From: Planococcus maitriensis
Lineage (GTDB): Bacteria > Bacillota > Bacilli > Bacillales_A > Planococcaceae
Direction of reading: 5' to 3'
Assembly: GCF_003289925.1 (NCBI RefSeq)
Contig: NZ_QLZQ01000005.1
Coordinates: 124,001 to 188,000 of the forward strand
DNA: 64,000 bases
A program made the translations under genes and the position numbers. Each line of letters opens with the position of its first letter. Position 1 is the stretch's first letter. The notes beneath the pieces are model-generated. The model ran no database searches and was not told the DNA's origin. It saw nothing but the letters and a program-made list of their open reading frames with translations. Below are positions 28,804 through 38,750 of the stretch, piece after piece.

Positions 28804-30523
28804 TTTTGTGAAAGACGACGGAACACCGGAAGCGGTCGCCTTTACCGAGCCGCACGCGGTGCTCGAAGCGAAGTCACTTGAGGACGTGGCGGCCATTTTC
28901 GAACAAGTCGACCGTTACACGTCACAAGGCTACTACGCGGCGGGCTATGTCTCCTACGAGGCGGCGCCTGCTTTCCATCCAGAAATGACCGTGCACGAAG
29001 GAGCCGAAATGCCGCTTGCCTGGTTCGGCATCTATAGCGAAACACAAGCGCCTAAGCCGGCGGACAACGCCGATTATGAAGTATCGGCCTGGGCGCTAGA
29101 AGGCTCCGTTCTTGAGTATAAGAACGGCATCCAGAAAATCCGCCAGGCCATTGAAGAAGGCGATACGTATCAAGTGAACTACACGGAACGCCTTACGGCT
29201 GGATTCAAAGGCGATGCGCAAGCATTTTACCGGCAGCTCGCACGCAACCAGCAAGCGGATTACAGCGCTTACCTGGACATCGGCCGCCACCAGATCCTGT
29301 CGGCCTCACCGGAATTATTCTTCCGCATCGACGGCTCGCGCATCCGCACAAAGCCGATGAAAGGCACGGCCCCGCGCGGCAGGACAAACGGGGAAGATGA
29401 AGCCATTTTGGATGTGCTGCTCGAATCGGAAAAAGAACGCGCCGAGAACTTGATGATCGTCGACTTGCTGCGAAACGACATGAGCCGCCTCGCCAAGCCG
29501 GGGACGGTTCAAGTGCCGAAGCTGTTTGAAGCGGAGAAATACCCGACCGTCCATCAGCTCACCTCGACGGTGGAAGCTGAATTGCCGGAAGGGCTCAGCG
29601 TATACGATTGGTTCCAGGCATTGTTTCCGTGCGGCTCGATCACCGGCGCGCCGAAAGTCAGCACGATGCGCTACATCGCCGAACTCGAACAGACGCCGCG
29701 GGAAGTCTACTGCGGAGCAATCGGCTATATCACGCCTGAAAAAAACGCCGTCTTCAACGTGCCGATCCGTACCGTCGTCATCGATCAGGACAAATCGGCT
29801 GCGCGCTACGGCGTGGGCGGGGGCATCACCTGGGATTCGACATCCGAAGGCGAGTACGAGGAGCTATTGACGAAAGCCCGCGTGTTGACAGATCAGCGCC
29901 CGGAATTCGCCTTGCTCGAATCGCTCAAGCTGGAAGACGGAAACTATCCACTGGTCGCGCTTCACCTCGCGAGGCTGAAAAAAAGCGCGGCATATTTCCG
30001 TTTTGCATGGGATGAAGAGGCTGTAGTGAAACAATTGGAATCACTTGCCTCACAGCATGCGACAGGCCTTTTCAAAGTCCGCTTGACGCTTGAGCGCAGC
30101 GGCAGGATGGAGCTGACTGCACAGCCTGCAGCCCCGGTCGAGCAGCCGATCCACTGCGCACTCGCCAAATCGCCGGTCGATAACCGAAATGCATTTCTCT
30201 ATCACAAAACGACCAACCGCGGCATCTATGAGCAGCACCAACACCATGCGCCTGACGCTTTTTCTGTGCTGTTATGGAATGACCGCGAGGAATTGACCGA
30301 GTTTACCATCGGCAACCTGGTCGCAGAAAAAGACGGCCGTTTCTACACGCCGCCCGTCTCAAGCGGCCTGCTCGGCGGCACCTATCGCGAACAGCTGATT
30401 GAAGAAGGGCGCATCGAAACGAAAGTGCTGAAAAAAGAAGAGCTCGGCACATTCGACGCCATCTGGTTCATCAACAGCGTCCGCGGATGGATGAAAGTAG
30501 AAATTGATACTCATGCTATGTGA
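28781..30523 (+). CDS. pabB: Aminodeoxychorismate synthase component I fused to aminodeoxychorismate lyase
   Basis: A 580-residue bifunctional enzyme. Residues 1-380 are PabB-like chorismate-binding: EGDTYQVNYTERL, SASPELFFRIDG, KPMKGTAPRG, ENLMIVDLLRNDMSR, LFPCGSITGAPK and YGVGGGITWDS. From about 390 to the end is a PabC-like class IV PLP enzyme: LEDGNYPLVALHLARL, the PLP Lys in FLYHKTTNR (near 475), LTEFTIGNLV and PPVSSGLLGGTYREQL. Together with PabA it carries chorismate to p-aminobenzoate. PabBC fusions are known in several Firmicutes. ATG with AAGGAGG upstream lying within pabA. Confidence 0.93.
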   Translation: MAPYLQFDFVKDDGTPEAVAFTEPHAVLEAKSLEDVAAIFEQVDRYTSQGYYAAGYVSYEAAPAFHPEMTVHEGAEMPLAWFGIYSETQAPKPADNADYEVSAWALEGSVLEYKNGIQKIRQAIEEGDTYQVNYTERLTAGFKGDAQAFYRQLARNQQADYSAYLDIGRHQILSASPELFFRIDGSRIRTKPMKGTAPRGRTNGEDEAILDVLLESEKERAENLMIVDLLRNDMSRLAKPGTVQVPKLFEAEKYPTVHQLTSTVEAELPEGLSVYDWFQALFPCGSITGAPKVSTMRYIAELEQTPREVYCGAIGYITPEKNAVFNVPIRTVVIDQDKSAARYGVGGGITWDSTSEGEYEELLTKARVLTDQRPEFALLESLKLEDGNYPLVALHLARLKKSAAYFRFAWDEEAVVKQLESLASQHATGLFKVRLTLERSGRMELTAQPAAPVEQPIHCALAKSPVDNRNAFLYHKTTNRGIYEQHQHHAPDAFSVLLWNDREELTEFTIGNLVAEKDGRFYTPPVSSGLLGGTYREQLIEEGRIETKVLKKEELGTFDAIWFINSVRGWMKVEIDTHAM

Positions 30524-30535
30524 AAATAGCAGTTA

Positions 30536-30573
30536 AAAAAGCCGGCCCTTCCATCACGGAAGAGCCGGCTTTT
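30536..30573. terminator. Bidirectional terminator, pabBC / fbpC
   Basis: AAAAAGCCGGC(C)CTTCC and GGAAG(A)GCCGGCTTTT with loop ATCAC stand between convergent genes. Confidence 0.88.
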
Positions 30574-30578
30574 CTATA

Positions 30579-31325
30579 TTACGCATTGACGGTAGCTTTA
30601 GGTTTCAATACTTCTTCGGATTCGGCAATGGCTTCTTGGCGGAACGTATCGAGCATATCGCACGGACGCCCGACAAAATCCATTTTTCCGTCTTTCAACT
30701 TCACAATGCGGTCGGCAAGAATATGCGCGTCTTTTTCATCGTGTGTTACGAAGATGGAGGTGATGTTCGCCTTTTTCAAAATCTCTCGAAGATCTTTGCG
30801 AATTTTCCCTTGCAGCTCGGCGTCCAAATTACTGAACGGTTCATCCAGCAGGATCAAATGAGGGTTCGGCGCAATCGCGCGGGCAATTGCCACACGCTGT
30901 TGCTGGCCGCCGCTCAATTGATGCGGATAGCGCTTTTCGTATTCTTCCAATTCGACGAGTTCAAGCATTTCACGCATGCGCTTCTTCTTGTCGGCTTTTT
31001 TCATGCCGGACAAGCCGAACATGATATTCGCGGCAACCGTCATATGCGGGAACAAGGCGTAGTCCTGGAAGACCATGCCTATGCCGCGTTTTTCCGGCTG
31101 CAAAAATGTCTTGTCGTCGAACAAGGTTTCGTCCTGGATGACCAGGCGTCCATTTTTCGGCCGCTCAAGCCCGGCTAGCAAGCGCAAAATCGTGCTTTTT
31201 CCGCTGCCGCTGCGCCCGAGGATCGAAATGACTTCACCTTTTTTTATATCCAGCGTGAACCGATCAAGTGCAGGGGCCTGTGTATTCGGATAGGAAAAAC
31301 TCACATCTTCAATGGCGACAAACAT
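30579..31325 (-). CDS. fbpC: Ferric iron ABC transporter, ATP-binding protein
   Basis: A 248-residue ATPase: Walker A GRSGSGKST (near 37), Q-loop VFQDYALFPHMT, signature LSGGQQQRVAIARA (near 137), Walker B LILLDEPFSNLD and switch His in VTHDEKDA. It belongs to the Fe3+/sulfate/polyamine importer group but is shorter than usual FbpC (about 350), lacking most of the C-terminal TOBE regulatory domain. ATG starts two bases after the permease stop. It powers import of iron delivered by the binding lipoprotein, under the Fur-boxed promoter at 34146. Confidence 0.9.
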   Translation of the reverse strand: MFVAIEDVSFSYPNTQAPALDRFTLDIKKGEVISILGRSGSGKSTILRLLAGLERPKNGRLVIQDETLFDDKTFLQPEKRGIGMVFQDYALFPHMTVAANIMFGLSGMKKADKKKRMREMLELVELEEYEKRYPHQLSGGQQQRVAIARAIAPNPHLILLDEPFSNLDAELQGKIRKDLREILKKANITSIFVTHDEKDAHILADRIVKLKDGKMDFVGRPCDMLDTFRQEAIAESEEVLKPKATVNA

Positions 31326-31326
31326 A

Positions 31327-32958
31327 TCAATCCATCTCCTTCTCGAGTATCTTATAGAAAATCACAATGGCCAAGGCGCTAATACCGACAATCAAAAGGG
31401 AAGCTTGAGAAGCCTCCATGATTTTTTCATCACTTGCGTACTGGAAAGCTTTTGTTGACAATGTATCAAAATTAAACGGTCTGAGGATCAATGTCAAGGG
31501 AATCTCCTTGAGGACATCGATGAAGACCAGGATAAATCCACTGATGATCGCGCCTTTCATCATCGGCACATCGACTTTGAAAAAGGTCTTCGTCGGGCCG
31601 GCGCCGAGGAGTCTTGAAGCATCCCGGAAGTTCGTGCCGATCTTGTCATAGCCTGTCTCAATCGAGTTATAGCCGATGGCGAAGAAGCGGATGATGTAAG
31701 CAGCGAGCAGCAGAACAATGCTGACGCTGAGCACCAGCGTCGTCTCGAGGCCGATCGCCAGATAAAGCGGGGCGAGGTAGCCGTCGAGTGCGACAAAAGC
31801 CGTGACGACGGCAACCGCGATAACCGCCCCAGGAATCGAATAGCCGAGCACCGTCAGTTTCGGCAAGAGTTTCGTATATTTGCCTTGCACCATGCGGGCG
31901 AAATTCCCGACGATGAGCGCAAGGATGACAATCAAGGTGGCGCTGAGCCCGGCGACAAACACCGAGTTTTGCACATAGCGCATGAATTCTTCCATCGGGA
32001 TCGTCCCAAAGGTCAAAACCGTCCAGTCAACCAGCTGAATGACAGGGATGAAGAAGCCGAGGCTCAAGATCACCATGCCGTAGCCTGCCGCCGCAAAGCC
32101 TTTCCATCCGCTAAGCGGGATCAGCTGGAGCGGGCGCACTTTCGTCGAGAAATAGCTGTATTGCCGCCTGCCGCGGAGCAGCTTCTCGATGAGCAGGATG
32201 ATGATGACAAAGCCCATGAGAGAAGCGGCCAATTTGATCGACGTATCCAAATCCCCAAGGCCGAACCAGCTTTGGAAGATGGCGGTCGTAAAGGTTTGGA
32301 TGCCGTAGTATTTCACGACGCCGTAATCATTCAGCACTTCCAATACGACGAGGCTCGCGCCGGCGATGATGGAAATCCGGGAAATCGGCAGCACCACTTG
32401 GAAAAACGTGCGCCAAGGGCCTTTGCCGAGCAAACGCGTGCTTTCGATCAATGACGCTGATTGTTCAGACAAATACACTTGCGTGATCGTGTAAACATAA
32501 GGATACAAGAACATCGTGTAAATGAAAATCGCCCCGGGCAAATTCATGATATCGAAATACGCCGGGTCCAGTTCCATTCCTAATCCCTCGCGCAGCGTCG
32601 TCTGGATGACGCCGGTGAAATTCAAGATGCCGTGGTACGTATAAGCACCGATAAACGGCGGGATGGAAAGAGGGAGGATCAACGCCCACTTCAAAAAGCG
32701 CCGGAATGGAAAATCGTATTGCGCGATCAGCCAGGCAAGGCTCAGCCCGATCAGAATCGTGAAGAACGCTGTCGCGAGCGTCAGAATCAGTGAGTTGATG
32801 ACGAACTGACGCAATACGAACTCTTTCATATGTTCCCAATTGTCATTTGACGGCGTGAATAGCCCGGTGACAATGGTCAAATTCGGCAGGAACAGCATCA
32901 GGATGATGACGACTGCCCCTACAGTCCAGATATTGAAATTGGCCAATCTGCGTTGCAA
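31327..32958 (-). CDS. fbpB: Ferric iron ABC transporter, permease
   Basis: A 543-residue permease with about 12 helices, made of two fused binding-protein-dependent transport domains as in FbpB/SfuB. EAA-type loops that contact the ATPase appear twice: LIESTRLLGKGPWRTFFQVVLP in the first half and FRDASRLLGAGPTKTFFKVDVP in the second. TTG at 32956-32958 is preferred as start because AAAGAGGTG is 8 bases before it; a GTG 15 codons upstream has no ribosome binding site. Transcribed from the promoter before fbpA. Confidence 0.9.
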   Translation of the reverse strand: MQRRLANFNIWTVGAVVIILMLFLPNLTIVTGLFTPSNDNWEHMKEFVLRQFVINSLILTLATAFFTILIGLSLAWLIAQYDFPFRRFLKWALILPLSIPPFIGAYTYHGILNFTGVIQTTLREGLGMELDPAYFDIMNLPGAIFIYTMFLYPYVYTITQVYLSEQSASLIESTRLLGKGPWRTFFQVVLPISRISIIAGASLVVLEVLNDYGVVKYYGIQTFTTAIFQSWFGLGDLDTSIKLAASLMGFVIIILLIEKLLRGRRQYSYFSTKVRPLQLIPLSGWKGFAAAGYGMVILSLGFFIPVIQLVDWTVLTFGTIPMEEFMRYVQNSVFVAGLSATLIVILALIVGNFARMVQGKYTKLLPKLTVLGYSIPGAVIAVAVVTAFVALDGYLAPLYLAIGLETTLVLSVSIVLLLAAYIIRFFAIGYNSIETGYDKIGTNFRDASRLLGAGPTKTFFKVDVPMMKGAIISGFILVFIDVLKEIPLTLILRPFNFDTLSTKAFQYASDEKIMEASQASLLIVGISALAIVIFYKILEKEMD

Positions 32959-33033
32959 AATCCAGGCACCTCTTTCCAACTCGCAAGAAATCCCTTGCCG
33001 CACTAAACCAGCAGCAAGGGGAGATCATCTAGG

Positions 33034-34104
33034 TTATTTCCAGCCGACTTCGTTGAACAATAGAATCGCCTTGGCGTTGTTTTCGCCGAGTGCAGACATC
33101 GAGATGTCCTGCTCTTTGAAGTCACCCCATGATTGCAGCAATTCGGATGGTTCCACTGCTTCGTTTACTGGGTATTCATAATTGACGGAAGCGAATGTTT
33201 CTTGTGCTTCCGGTGCGGAGAGAAACTCCAGCAATTTAATTGCATTTTCTTGGTTCTTAGCTGATTTTACCACACCCGCGCCGCTGACGTTCACGTGCGT
33301 GCCTGTCGTATCCTGGTTCGGGAAGAACACATCGAGGCCTTCAGCCACTTTGACTTCTTCAGGGTCTTCAGAATTCAGCATTTGGCCAAAGTAATACGTG
33401 TTCATGATCGCTACATCGCCAACACCCGCTGCGATTGCTTTCGCTTGGTCGCGGTCGCCACCTTCAGGGTCGCGCGCAAAGTTCTCGACCATGCCGGCTG
33501 CCCATTCTTTCGCTTCTTCTTCGCCGTTCAATTCAATGAAAGAAGCGAGCAAGGATTGGTTATAGATGTTTTCAGAGCTGCGGATCAATACGCGTCCAGC
33601 CCACTCGTCTTCCGTCAATGCTTCGTACGTGGAGAGTTCAGACGGGTCGACTGTTTCTTTGTCATACAGGATGACGCGTGCGCGTTTTGTCAGGCCATAC
33701 CACATTTGGTCTTCATCCTGGAAGTTAGCAGGAATCTGTTCGTCCAGCACATCGCTTGAAACAGACTGCAAAATGCCGTCTTCTTTCGCGCGGTGCAGGC
33801 GGCCTGCATCAGCTGTCAAAAACAAATCGGCTTGTGTAGCGTCTCCTTCGCGCTTGATGCGCTCAAGCAACTCATCGGCTTCGCCTTTGATCAAGTTGAC
33901 TTTAATGCCGGTTTCTTCTTCAAATTTCTTGTAGAGCTCATCGTCCACATCGTAGTGGCGGGCAGTATATAGGTTCACTTCGTTGCTGGCAGTTTCTTCG
34001 CCGGATGTTTCCGCCGGTTGTTCTTCTGAGCTGTTCGAGCTGCCGCATGCAGCAAGCACGAGAAGCGTGCCGAGCACTAATAAGAATGAAAGCAATTTCT
34101 TCAT
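33034..34104 (-). CDS. fbpA: Ferric iron-binding lipoprotein of an ABC transporter
   Basis: A 356-residue periplasmic-type binding protein (FbpA/FutA family). Signal with lipobox LAAC (Cys20), Ser/Glu-rich spacer, then VNLYTARHYDVDDELYKKFEEETGI (first strand and iron-contact Tyr), DLFLTADAGRLHRA and NTYYFGQML, whose paired Tyr residues bind Fe3+ in this family. AAAGGAGAG precedes the ATG. First gene of the operon fbpA-B-C. A Fur box overlaps the leader right after the -10 element, so it should be switched on when iron is scarce. Confidence 0.93.
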   Translation of the reverse strand: MKKLLSFLLVLGTLLVLAACGSSNSSEEQPAETSGEETASNEVNLYTARHYDVDDELYKKFEEETGIKVNLIKGEADELLERIKREGDATQADLFLTADAGRLHRAKEDGILQSVSSDVLDEQIPANFQDEDQMWYGLTKRARVILYDKETVDPSELSTYEALTEDEWAGRVLIRSSENIYNQSLLASFIELNGEEEAKEWAAGMVENFARDPEGGDRDQAKAIAAGVGDVAIMNTYYFGQMLNSEDPEEVKVAEGLDVFFPNQDTTGTHVNVSGAGVVKSAKNQENAIKLLEFLSAPEAQETFASVNYEYPVNEAVEPSELLQSWGDFKEQDISMSALGENNAKAILLFNEVGWK

Positions 34105-34145
34105 GGGTGTCTCTCCTTTGAATTGGTTGATGAATCTTATTCAAA

Positions 34146-34160
34146 TGAAAACGATTCTCA
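34146..34160 (-). promoter_or_regulatory. Fur box of the fbp operon
   Basis: TGAAAAC-G-ATTCTCA fits the 7-1-7 Fur consensus TGATAAT-N-ATTATCA with the TGA/TCA ends and A/T core retained. It begins just downstream of the -10 box. Confidence 0.8.
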
Positions 34161-34162
34161 TT

Positions 34163-34195
34163 TACTAGTATAGCCAGCCATGTATTAAAGTCAAC
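34163..34195 (-). promoter_or_regulatory. Promoter of the fbp operon
   Basis: On the minus strand TTGACT, 16 bp, TATACT is followed within a few bases by the Fur box. Confidence 0.75.
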
Positions 34196-34254
34196 GGTTT
34201 TAGGGGGAAACTTGTTTTAAATGTGTCCATTTTCGTTATATTTTAGATAACAAA

Positions 34255-34266
34255 TGAAAGCGCTTA
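34255..34266 (+). promoter_or_regulatory. cre-like site before the amidase gene
   Basis: TGAAAGCGCTTA matches the CcpA core TGNAARCGNWWW; the two last consensus bases (CA) are not kept. It lies about 120 bases before the start codon. Confidence 0.35.
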
Positions 34267-34382
34267 GTTCGAAAGCTTTCCAAAGTCTCATCGACCCCTT
34301 GGCTATTTGCCAGTCTCAGGAAATGCTACACTTGAGAATGAGAAACAACGGGACTGATCTAACGGAAACGGGGGCATACGGA

Positions 34383-35876
34383 ATGGATATGAAAACATAC
34401 TTATCGCTAGACGCGACAGCGCTTGCGGGATTGGTGAAAAAAGGGGAAGTTAACCCAAGAGAATTGGTGGAACTGAGCTTTCAGCGCTTGGATGAAGTGG
34501 AGCCGAAACTCCATGCTTTCACAGCGGAGCGCCACGAGCAGGCTTTGCTGGATGCGGAGAATGGAAGAGACGGCATCTTCGGCGGTGTGCCGGTTGCCTT
34601 GAAGAACATCTCCCAGGCACTTGCGGGACAGCGCTTGAGTGCGGGATCGAAATTGCTGGCAGACTTTCGCCCGGAACGCGATTCTCATTTCGTCGCGCGC
34701 TTGAAAGCGGCTGGGCTTATCCCGATCGGGCACACGAATACGCCGGAATTCGGCTTGAAGAATATTTCAGAACCTGAGCTGTTCGGCCCGACGCATAATC
34801 CGTGGAATACGGATCATTCACCAGGCGGCTCAAGCGGCGGGGCAGCGGCCGCTGTCGCATCCGGCATTGTGCCCGTCGCAGGGGCCAGCGACGGTGGCGG
34901 CTCGATTCGCATCCCTGCTTCGTTTACCGGATTATTCGGGCTCAAGCCGACACGCGGCAGAACGCCAGTCGGACCGGGAGCCGGACGGCAATGGCAAGGG
35001 GCATCGATCGACTTTGCGCTGAGCCGGACCGTGCGGGACAGCGCTGCGCTGCTCGATGTATTGCAGGTCGTCCAGCCGGAAGCCGCGTTTCAAACGCCGC
35101 TATTTCCCAGGAAATATACGGAACAGCTGGGCCGGGAGTTTAGCGAGCCGCTAGCGATTGCGTTCTCGCTGGAATCGCCGGTCGGCACGCTGGTGTCAGA
35201 AGATGCGAAACAAGCCGTGCTGAAGACGGTGCGCTGGCTTGAAGGGCAAGGGCATAGAGTTGAAGAACAAGCCCCTGATATCGACGGTATTCAATTGATG
35301 CGTGAATATTATTTGATGAACAGCGGGGAAATGGCGTTGCTCCAGAAAAATCTCGAGAAAACATTCGGCCGCCGTTTGACGGAAGACGATATGGAAATCG
35401 AGTCCTGGCTGTTGGCGACTGCCGGCAAACGGGTTTCGGCCGCTGATTATTCCGCGAGCCTCGCCGCATGGGACGCAGCCGCTGCGAAAATGGCAGAAAT
35501 GCACGCGCGTTTTGATTTCTACATTACTCCCGCGACAGCGCACCCTGCCCCAGAAATCGGCGAATTGAGCCATTCTAAAGAATCGCGTACACGCTTATTG
35601 CAAGCGCTCGACATGGCACGTGATACTACCGACCAGCAAGAACTGATCTATGCGATGTTCTTGCCGAGCCTCAGCTACACGCCGTTCACGCAGCTGGCGA
35701 ATTTGACTGGCCAGCCGGCGATGTCTTTGCCGCTTCACGTGACCGAGGCGAATTTGCCGATCGGCGTCCAAGTGATGGCGCAAAAAGGAGAAGAGCATCG
35801 CTTGCTCCAATTGGCGAAACAGATTGAACAAAGCGACTTATGGATCGGCCAGCGCGGCAACCCGTTCTTTCAATAG
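34383..35876 (+). CDS. Amidase (amidase-signature family)
   Basis: A 497-residue hydrolase of the GatA/aliphatic amidase type. The Ser-cisSer-Lys triad is visible: Lys in VPVALKNIS (near 79), cis-Ser in [15 protein letters not shown] (near 150) and nucleophile Ser in [13 protein letters not shown] (near 175). It cleaves an amide to acid and ammonia; the substrate is not known and gatCAB genes are not adjacent, so it is not the tRNA enzyme. The ATG at 34383 begins a typical N-terminus; GGGGG lies 8 bases upstream. A 13/14 Noc-like site (35102-35115) lies inside the gene. Confidence 0.88.
   Translation: MDMKTYLSLDATALAGLVKKGEVNPRELVELSFQRLDEVEPKLHAFTAERHEQALLDAENGRDGIFGGVPVALKNISQALAGQRLSAGSKLLADFRPERDSHFVARLKAAGLIPIGHTNTPEFGLKNISEPELFGPTHNPWNTDHSPGGSSGGAAAAVASGIVPVAGASDGGGSIRIPASFTGLFGLKPTRGRTPVGPGAGRQWQGASIDFALSRTVRDSAALLDVLQVVQPEAAFQTPLFPRKYTEQLGREFSEPLAIAFSLESPVGTLVSEDAKQAVLKTVRWLEGQGHRVEEQAPDIDGIQLMREYYLMNSGEMALLQKNLEKTFGRRLTEDDMEIESWLLATAGKRVSAADYSASLAAWDAAAAKMAEMHARFDFYITPATAHPAPEIGELSHSKESRTRLLQALDMARDTTDQQELIYAMFLPSLSYTPFTQLANLTGQPAMSLPLHVTEANLPIGVQVMAQKGEEHRLLQLAKQIEQSDLWIGQRGNPFFQ
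35102..35115. other. Near-consensus Noc binding site (13/14)
   Basis: ATTTCCCAGGAAAT inside the amidase gene differs at one central base from ATTTCCCGGGAAAT. Confidence 0.5.
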
Positions 35877-35913
35877 AGTTGAATTGGATGATGTTATATA
35901 GAAGGAAACACAA

Positions 35914-35949
35914 AAAGCCCTGGAAAAGGAATTCCTTTTCCAGGGCTTT
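35914..35949. terminator. Bidirectional terminator, amidase / OFA transporter
   Basis: A perfect 36-base palindrome (AAAGCCCTGGAAAAGG to its complement) lies between the convergent genes. Confidence 0.9.
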
Positions 35950-35957
35950 CATTCGTT

Positions 35958-37241
35958 TTAAGAAGAAACGGCTTGTTGGGTCGCTTGGACCTTGTCGTCT
36001 TTTTCGTAATTGCGTTCCACGCGGCGGATGTCCATGCGGATCAAGATGGACAAGATGAGCGCAACGGAGATCAATCCGATGAAGATATAGAAGACGGGTA
36101 CATAGCTGTTGGTTGCAGCATAGACTTGTGACACGATCGCCGGGCCGATGATGCCGCCGAGAGACCAAGTCGTCAGCAAATAGCCGTGGATGGCGCCAAG
36201 CTGTCTTGTGCCGAACATGTCGCCGATGAAGGCCGGCAAGTTCGAGAAGCCGCCGCCATAGCAGGAAACGATGAGCAAGATGAACACTTGGAAAATGATG
36301 ACGTTTGTGATGCCCGGAAGCATGACAAAAGCGACAATCTGGATGATGAAGAACATCATGAACACGGTCGGGCGCCCGATATAATCGGAGATTGCGGCCC
36401 AGCCGAGGCGTCCGCCGCCGTTGAAAATGCCCATGATGCCGACAAGTGTCGCGGCACCCGCTGCCGTCAAGCCGACCAATTCCTGCGCCATTGGAGAAGC
36501 GACCGAAATAATCATGATGCCGGCGCTGACGTTGATGAGCATCATCGTCCACAGCATCCAGAAGCGGCGTGTTTTCACAGCTTCTCTAGCTGTCAGTTGG
36601 GCCAAGTCTTTCTTCATGACTTTTTTGCCGGAAGCAAGGTCCGCTTCCATTCCTTTAGGCATGAACCCTTCAGGTGGCGGGGCAATATAGGAAGCGCCGA
36701 GTGAGATCAAGATGAAATAGCTGATGCCGAGAATATAGAAAGTAGTCGTTACGCCGACAGAAGCGATCAAGCTTGCCGCAACCGGCGCGGTAATGAGTGC
36801 GCCGGCGCCAAAGCCCATGACAGCCATGCCAGTCGCAAGCCCGCGGCGGTCAGGGAACCATTTGACGAGTGTCGAGATCGGCGCGATATACCCGACGCCA
36901 AGCCCCATGCCGCTCATGAATCCGTATGTAAGCAGGAATAGTACGAGTGAATCGATTTGTGTCGCGAAGCCTGCGCCCGCTTGTCCGAGGCCGAACAAGA
37001 AAGCGGCCACCATGGCAGATTTCCGTGGCCCGTTCTTTTCGACGAAGCCGCCGAAGAACGCTGCGGAAATACCGCCGAGGGCCATCATGATCGTGAAGGC
37101 GTAGGTGATTTCTGTTGGAGACCAGCCCATCGTTTCGCTGATGGGTTTCGTGTAGACGCTATAGGCATAAGCCGCACCGATCGACAATTGAATCGCGATG
37201 GCGGATAACGCAATCAGCCATCTGTTTTTGTTCGTCTTCAT
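35958..37241 (-). CDS. MFS transporter, oxalate/formate antiporter (OFA) family
   Basis: A 427-residue protein with 12 helices. MKTNKNRWLIALSAIAIQLSIGAAYAYSVYTKPISETMGWSPTEITYAFTI is the standard start of OFA transporters, and GLGVGYIAPISTLVKWFPDRRGLATG plus GGGFSNLPAFIGDMFGTRQLGAIHGYLLTTWSLGG are further family blocks. Members exchange monocarboxylates or oxalate/formate. The ATG at 37241 has AAAGGAGG upstream; a longer frame starts 19 codons earlier without one. A cre-like site lies about 200 bases upstream, hinting at carbon control. Confidence 0.87.
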   Translation of the reverse strand: MKTNKNRWLIALSAIAIQLSIGAAYAYSVYTKPISETMGWSPTEITYAFTIMMALGGISAAFFGGFVEKNGPRKSAMVAAFLFGLGQAGAGFATQIDSLVLFLLTYGFMSGMGLGVGYIAPISTLVKWFPDRRGLATGMAVMGFGAGALITAPVAASLIASVGVTTTFYILGISYFILISLGASYIAPPPEGFMPKGMEADLASGKKVMKKDLAQLTAREAVKTRRFWMLWTMMLINVSAGIMIISVASPMAQELVGLTAAGAATLVGIMGIFNGGGRLGWAAISDYIGRPTVFMMFFIIQIVAFVMLPGITNVIIFQVFILLIVSCYGGGFSNLPAFIGDMFGTRQLGAIHGYLLTTWSLGGIIGPAIVSQVYAATNSYVPVFYIFIGLISVALILSILIRMDIRRVERNYEKDDKVQATQQAVSS

Positions 37242-37441
37242 AGTGAAATTCCTCCTTTGTTTCGTAGAACTTGTTTCTAGAGAATACATGGTTTTCACTA
37301 TTTCGACAAACTAATTTTCTGAATTGAAAAACTACTATAATAAAAATGTGATATTCCTGTTAAACAAAACTGTGCATTTACACATTGAAGAGCGTAAAAA
37401 CCGTTCTTTTTTAATGAAAAAGGAATAAAATAGGGGAATTT

Positions 37442-37456
37442 AAGTAAGCGTTTTCA
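37442..37456. promoter_or_regulatory. cre-like site (CcpA)
   Basis: AAGTAAGCGTTTTCA agrees with the CcpA consensus WTGNAARCGNWWWCA at 14 of 15 positions. It lies upstream of the OFA transporter gene. Confidence 0.5.
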
Positions 37457-37696
37457 TAAAAGTTCGAATTAGTTTAGGGATATTTACTCATTTTTTACTG
37501 AGAGAGAAATTTTCTAGTTTAAAGGAGAGATTCTTTGCCTGAAGGAGAAACCAGAAGGCTAAAATCCAGCATCCATGCGGTTTTGAGGATCGTCTACGAT
37601 AGAATTTCCACTATTCTAAAATATTCTGCTTTAACTATTAATTTCTCTCTTTTAGAAGAATAAATGCTATTTCAGGCAATATAATTATTAGGATAT

Positions 37697-37743
37697 AAAA
37701 GAACCGGCAAGCATCCAGTATCTGAGGGCTTGCCGGTTCTTTT
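37697..37743. terminator. Terminator downstream of the LysR gene
   Basis: AAAAGAACCGGCAAGC (37697-37712) pairs with GCTTGCCGGTTCTTTT (37728-37743); 15-base loop; works in both directions. Confidence 0.85.
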
Positions 37744-37820
37744 AGATGGCGGCTTAAAGAGCCTGCAGCCAATGCGTAGTTCCATGAAAACAACGGCTCA
37801 ATCAGATTGAAAAATGATCC

Positions 37821-38750
37821 TCAAAGTTCCGCCAACCGCTTTTTCGTATGCACGGAAACTTTTTCGTCCATGACATAGGAGTCAAGAAAGTCCAAAAACA
37901 GCTGGGCGGCTTGTGCATGGAAGCTTGAGCGATGGGTGATGTAATGAAAACGGCTCTTGTTCGGAAAATCAGCCAGGCTGATTGCCCCGATGGTTCCGAT
38001 ATTCGTCTCGCTTTTGACGGTCGATTCGGAAAGGTAAGAGATGCCAAGGCCGAGCGCGACCGATTCCTTGATCGTTTGGGAGCTGCCGAAGCTCATCACT
38101 TTCTTCGGTGCAATGCCAAGCTGCGCGAACAGCTTATCGGTAACATCGCGCGTGCCGGAACCGGGTTCGCGGATAATCCATGTTTCCGCTTCAAGCAATC
38201 GGCGGTCAACTTGTGAATTACGGATGATCGGGTGGTTGGGCCGGGCGATGATGACCATTTCTTCTTCTGTAAACAATTCAATGTCGATATCCGGGTTGCC
38301 GATATCGCCTTCGACGATAAAGCCGATGTCGAGTTCCTGTTTATGGGTTTGCTCGATGATGGTCTTGGAGTTATGGATCGTGATGGTGGGCGTGATATTG
38401 GGATGGCGCTTATTGAATGCATAGATGATGCCTGGCAGAAAGTACTCGCCGAAGGTATAGGCCGCCCCGATCGACAAAGGCATTGCCGCCGACGGTTCGA
38501 GTTCCAGCAGGGAGATCTTCAATTGATCGTACTTCAGGAGGATCTCTTTGGCCTGTGCGTAACTCACCTGCCCGGCTTCCGTTAACTGGACGTACTTATT
38601 ATTGCGGTCGAACAGCCGGGCGCCAAGCTTTTTCTCGAGTGCCTTGATGCTCAGGGAAATGGCGGAAGGCGTCATGTGGAGCAGCTCGGCTGCACGCGTG
38701 AAACTTTTCTGTTCTGCTGTGGTCACGAAGATTTCGAGTTTGTGGTCCAT
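37821..38750 (-). CDS. LysR family transcriptional regulator
   Basis: A 309-residue regulator: N-terminal helix-turn-helix (FTRAAELLHMTPSAISLSIKALEKKLGARLFDR, about 19-52) and a two-lobed ligand-binding domain (PLSIGAAYTFGEYFLP from about 91). It resembles the CysL/YwfK-like subgroup. Two adjacent ATGs follow GAGGTG; the second (38750) has the better spacing. It is divergent from the gamma-glutamyltransferase gene across 160 bases, so it probably controls that gene and the CHR/Tct genes after it. Confidence 0.85.
   Translation of the reverse strand: MDHKLEIFVTTAEQKSFTRAAELLHMTPSAISLSIKALEKKLGARLFDRNNKYVQLTEAGQVSYAQAKEILLKYDQLKISLLELEPSAAMPLSIGAAYTFGEYFLPGIIYAFNKRHPNITPTITIHNSKTIIEQTHKQELDIGFIVEGDIGNPDIDIELFTEEEMVIIARPNHPIIRNSQVDRRLLEAETWIIREPGSGTRDVTDKLFAQLGIAPKKVMSFGSSQTIKESVALGLGISYLSESTVKSETNIGTIGAISLADFPNKSRFHYITHRSSFHAQAAQLFLDFLDSYVMDEKVSVHTKKRLAEL

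Larger units (their letters stand above)
37242..37820. other. AT-rich intergenic region
   Basis: No gene is supported. It contains AT-rich promoter-like sequence (TATTATAG on the minus strand near 37338), a cre-like site at 37442-37456, and a bidirectional hairpin at 37697-37743. The stretch 37460-37690 shows nothing definite. Confidence 0.5.

Noticed and set aside
32959..33003. Upstream GTG start for fbpB
   Set aside because: No Shine-Dalgarno before it, while the TTG at 32958 has GAGGTG at 8 bases and begins a normal permease N-terminus.
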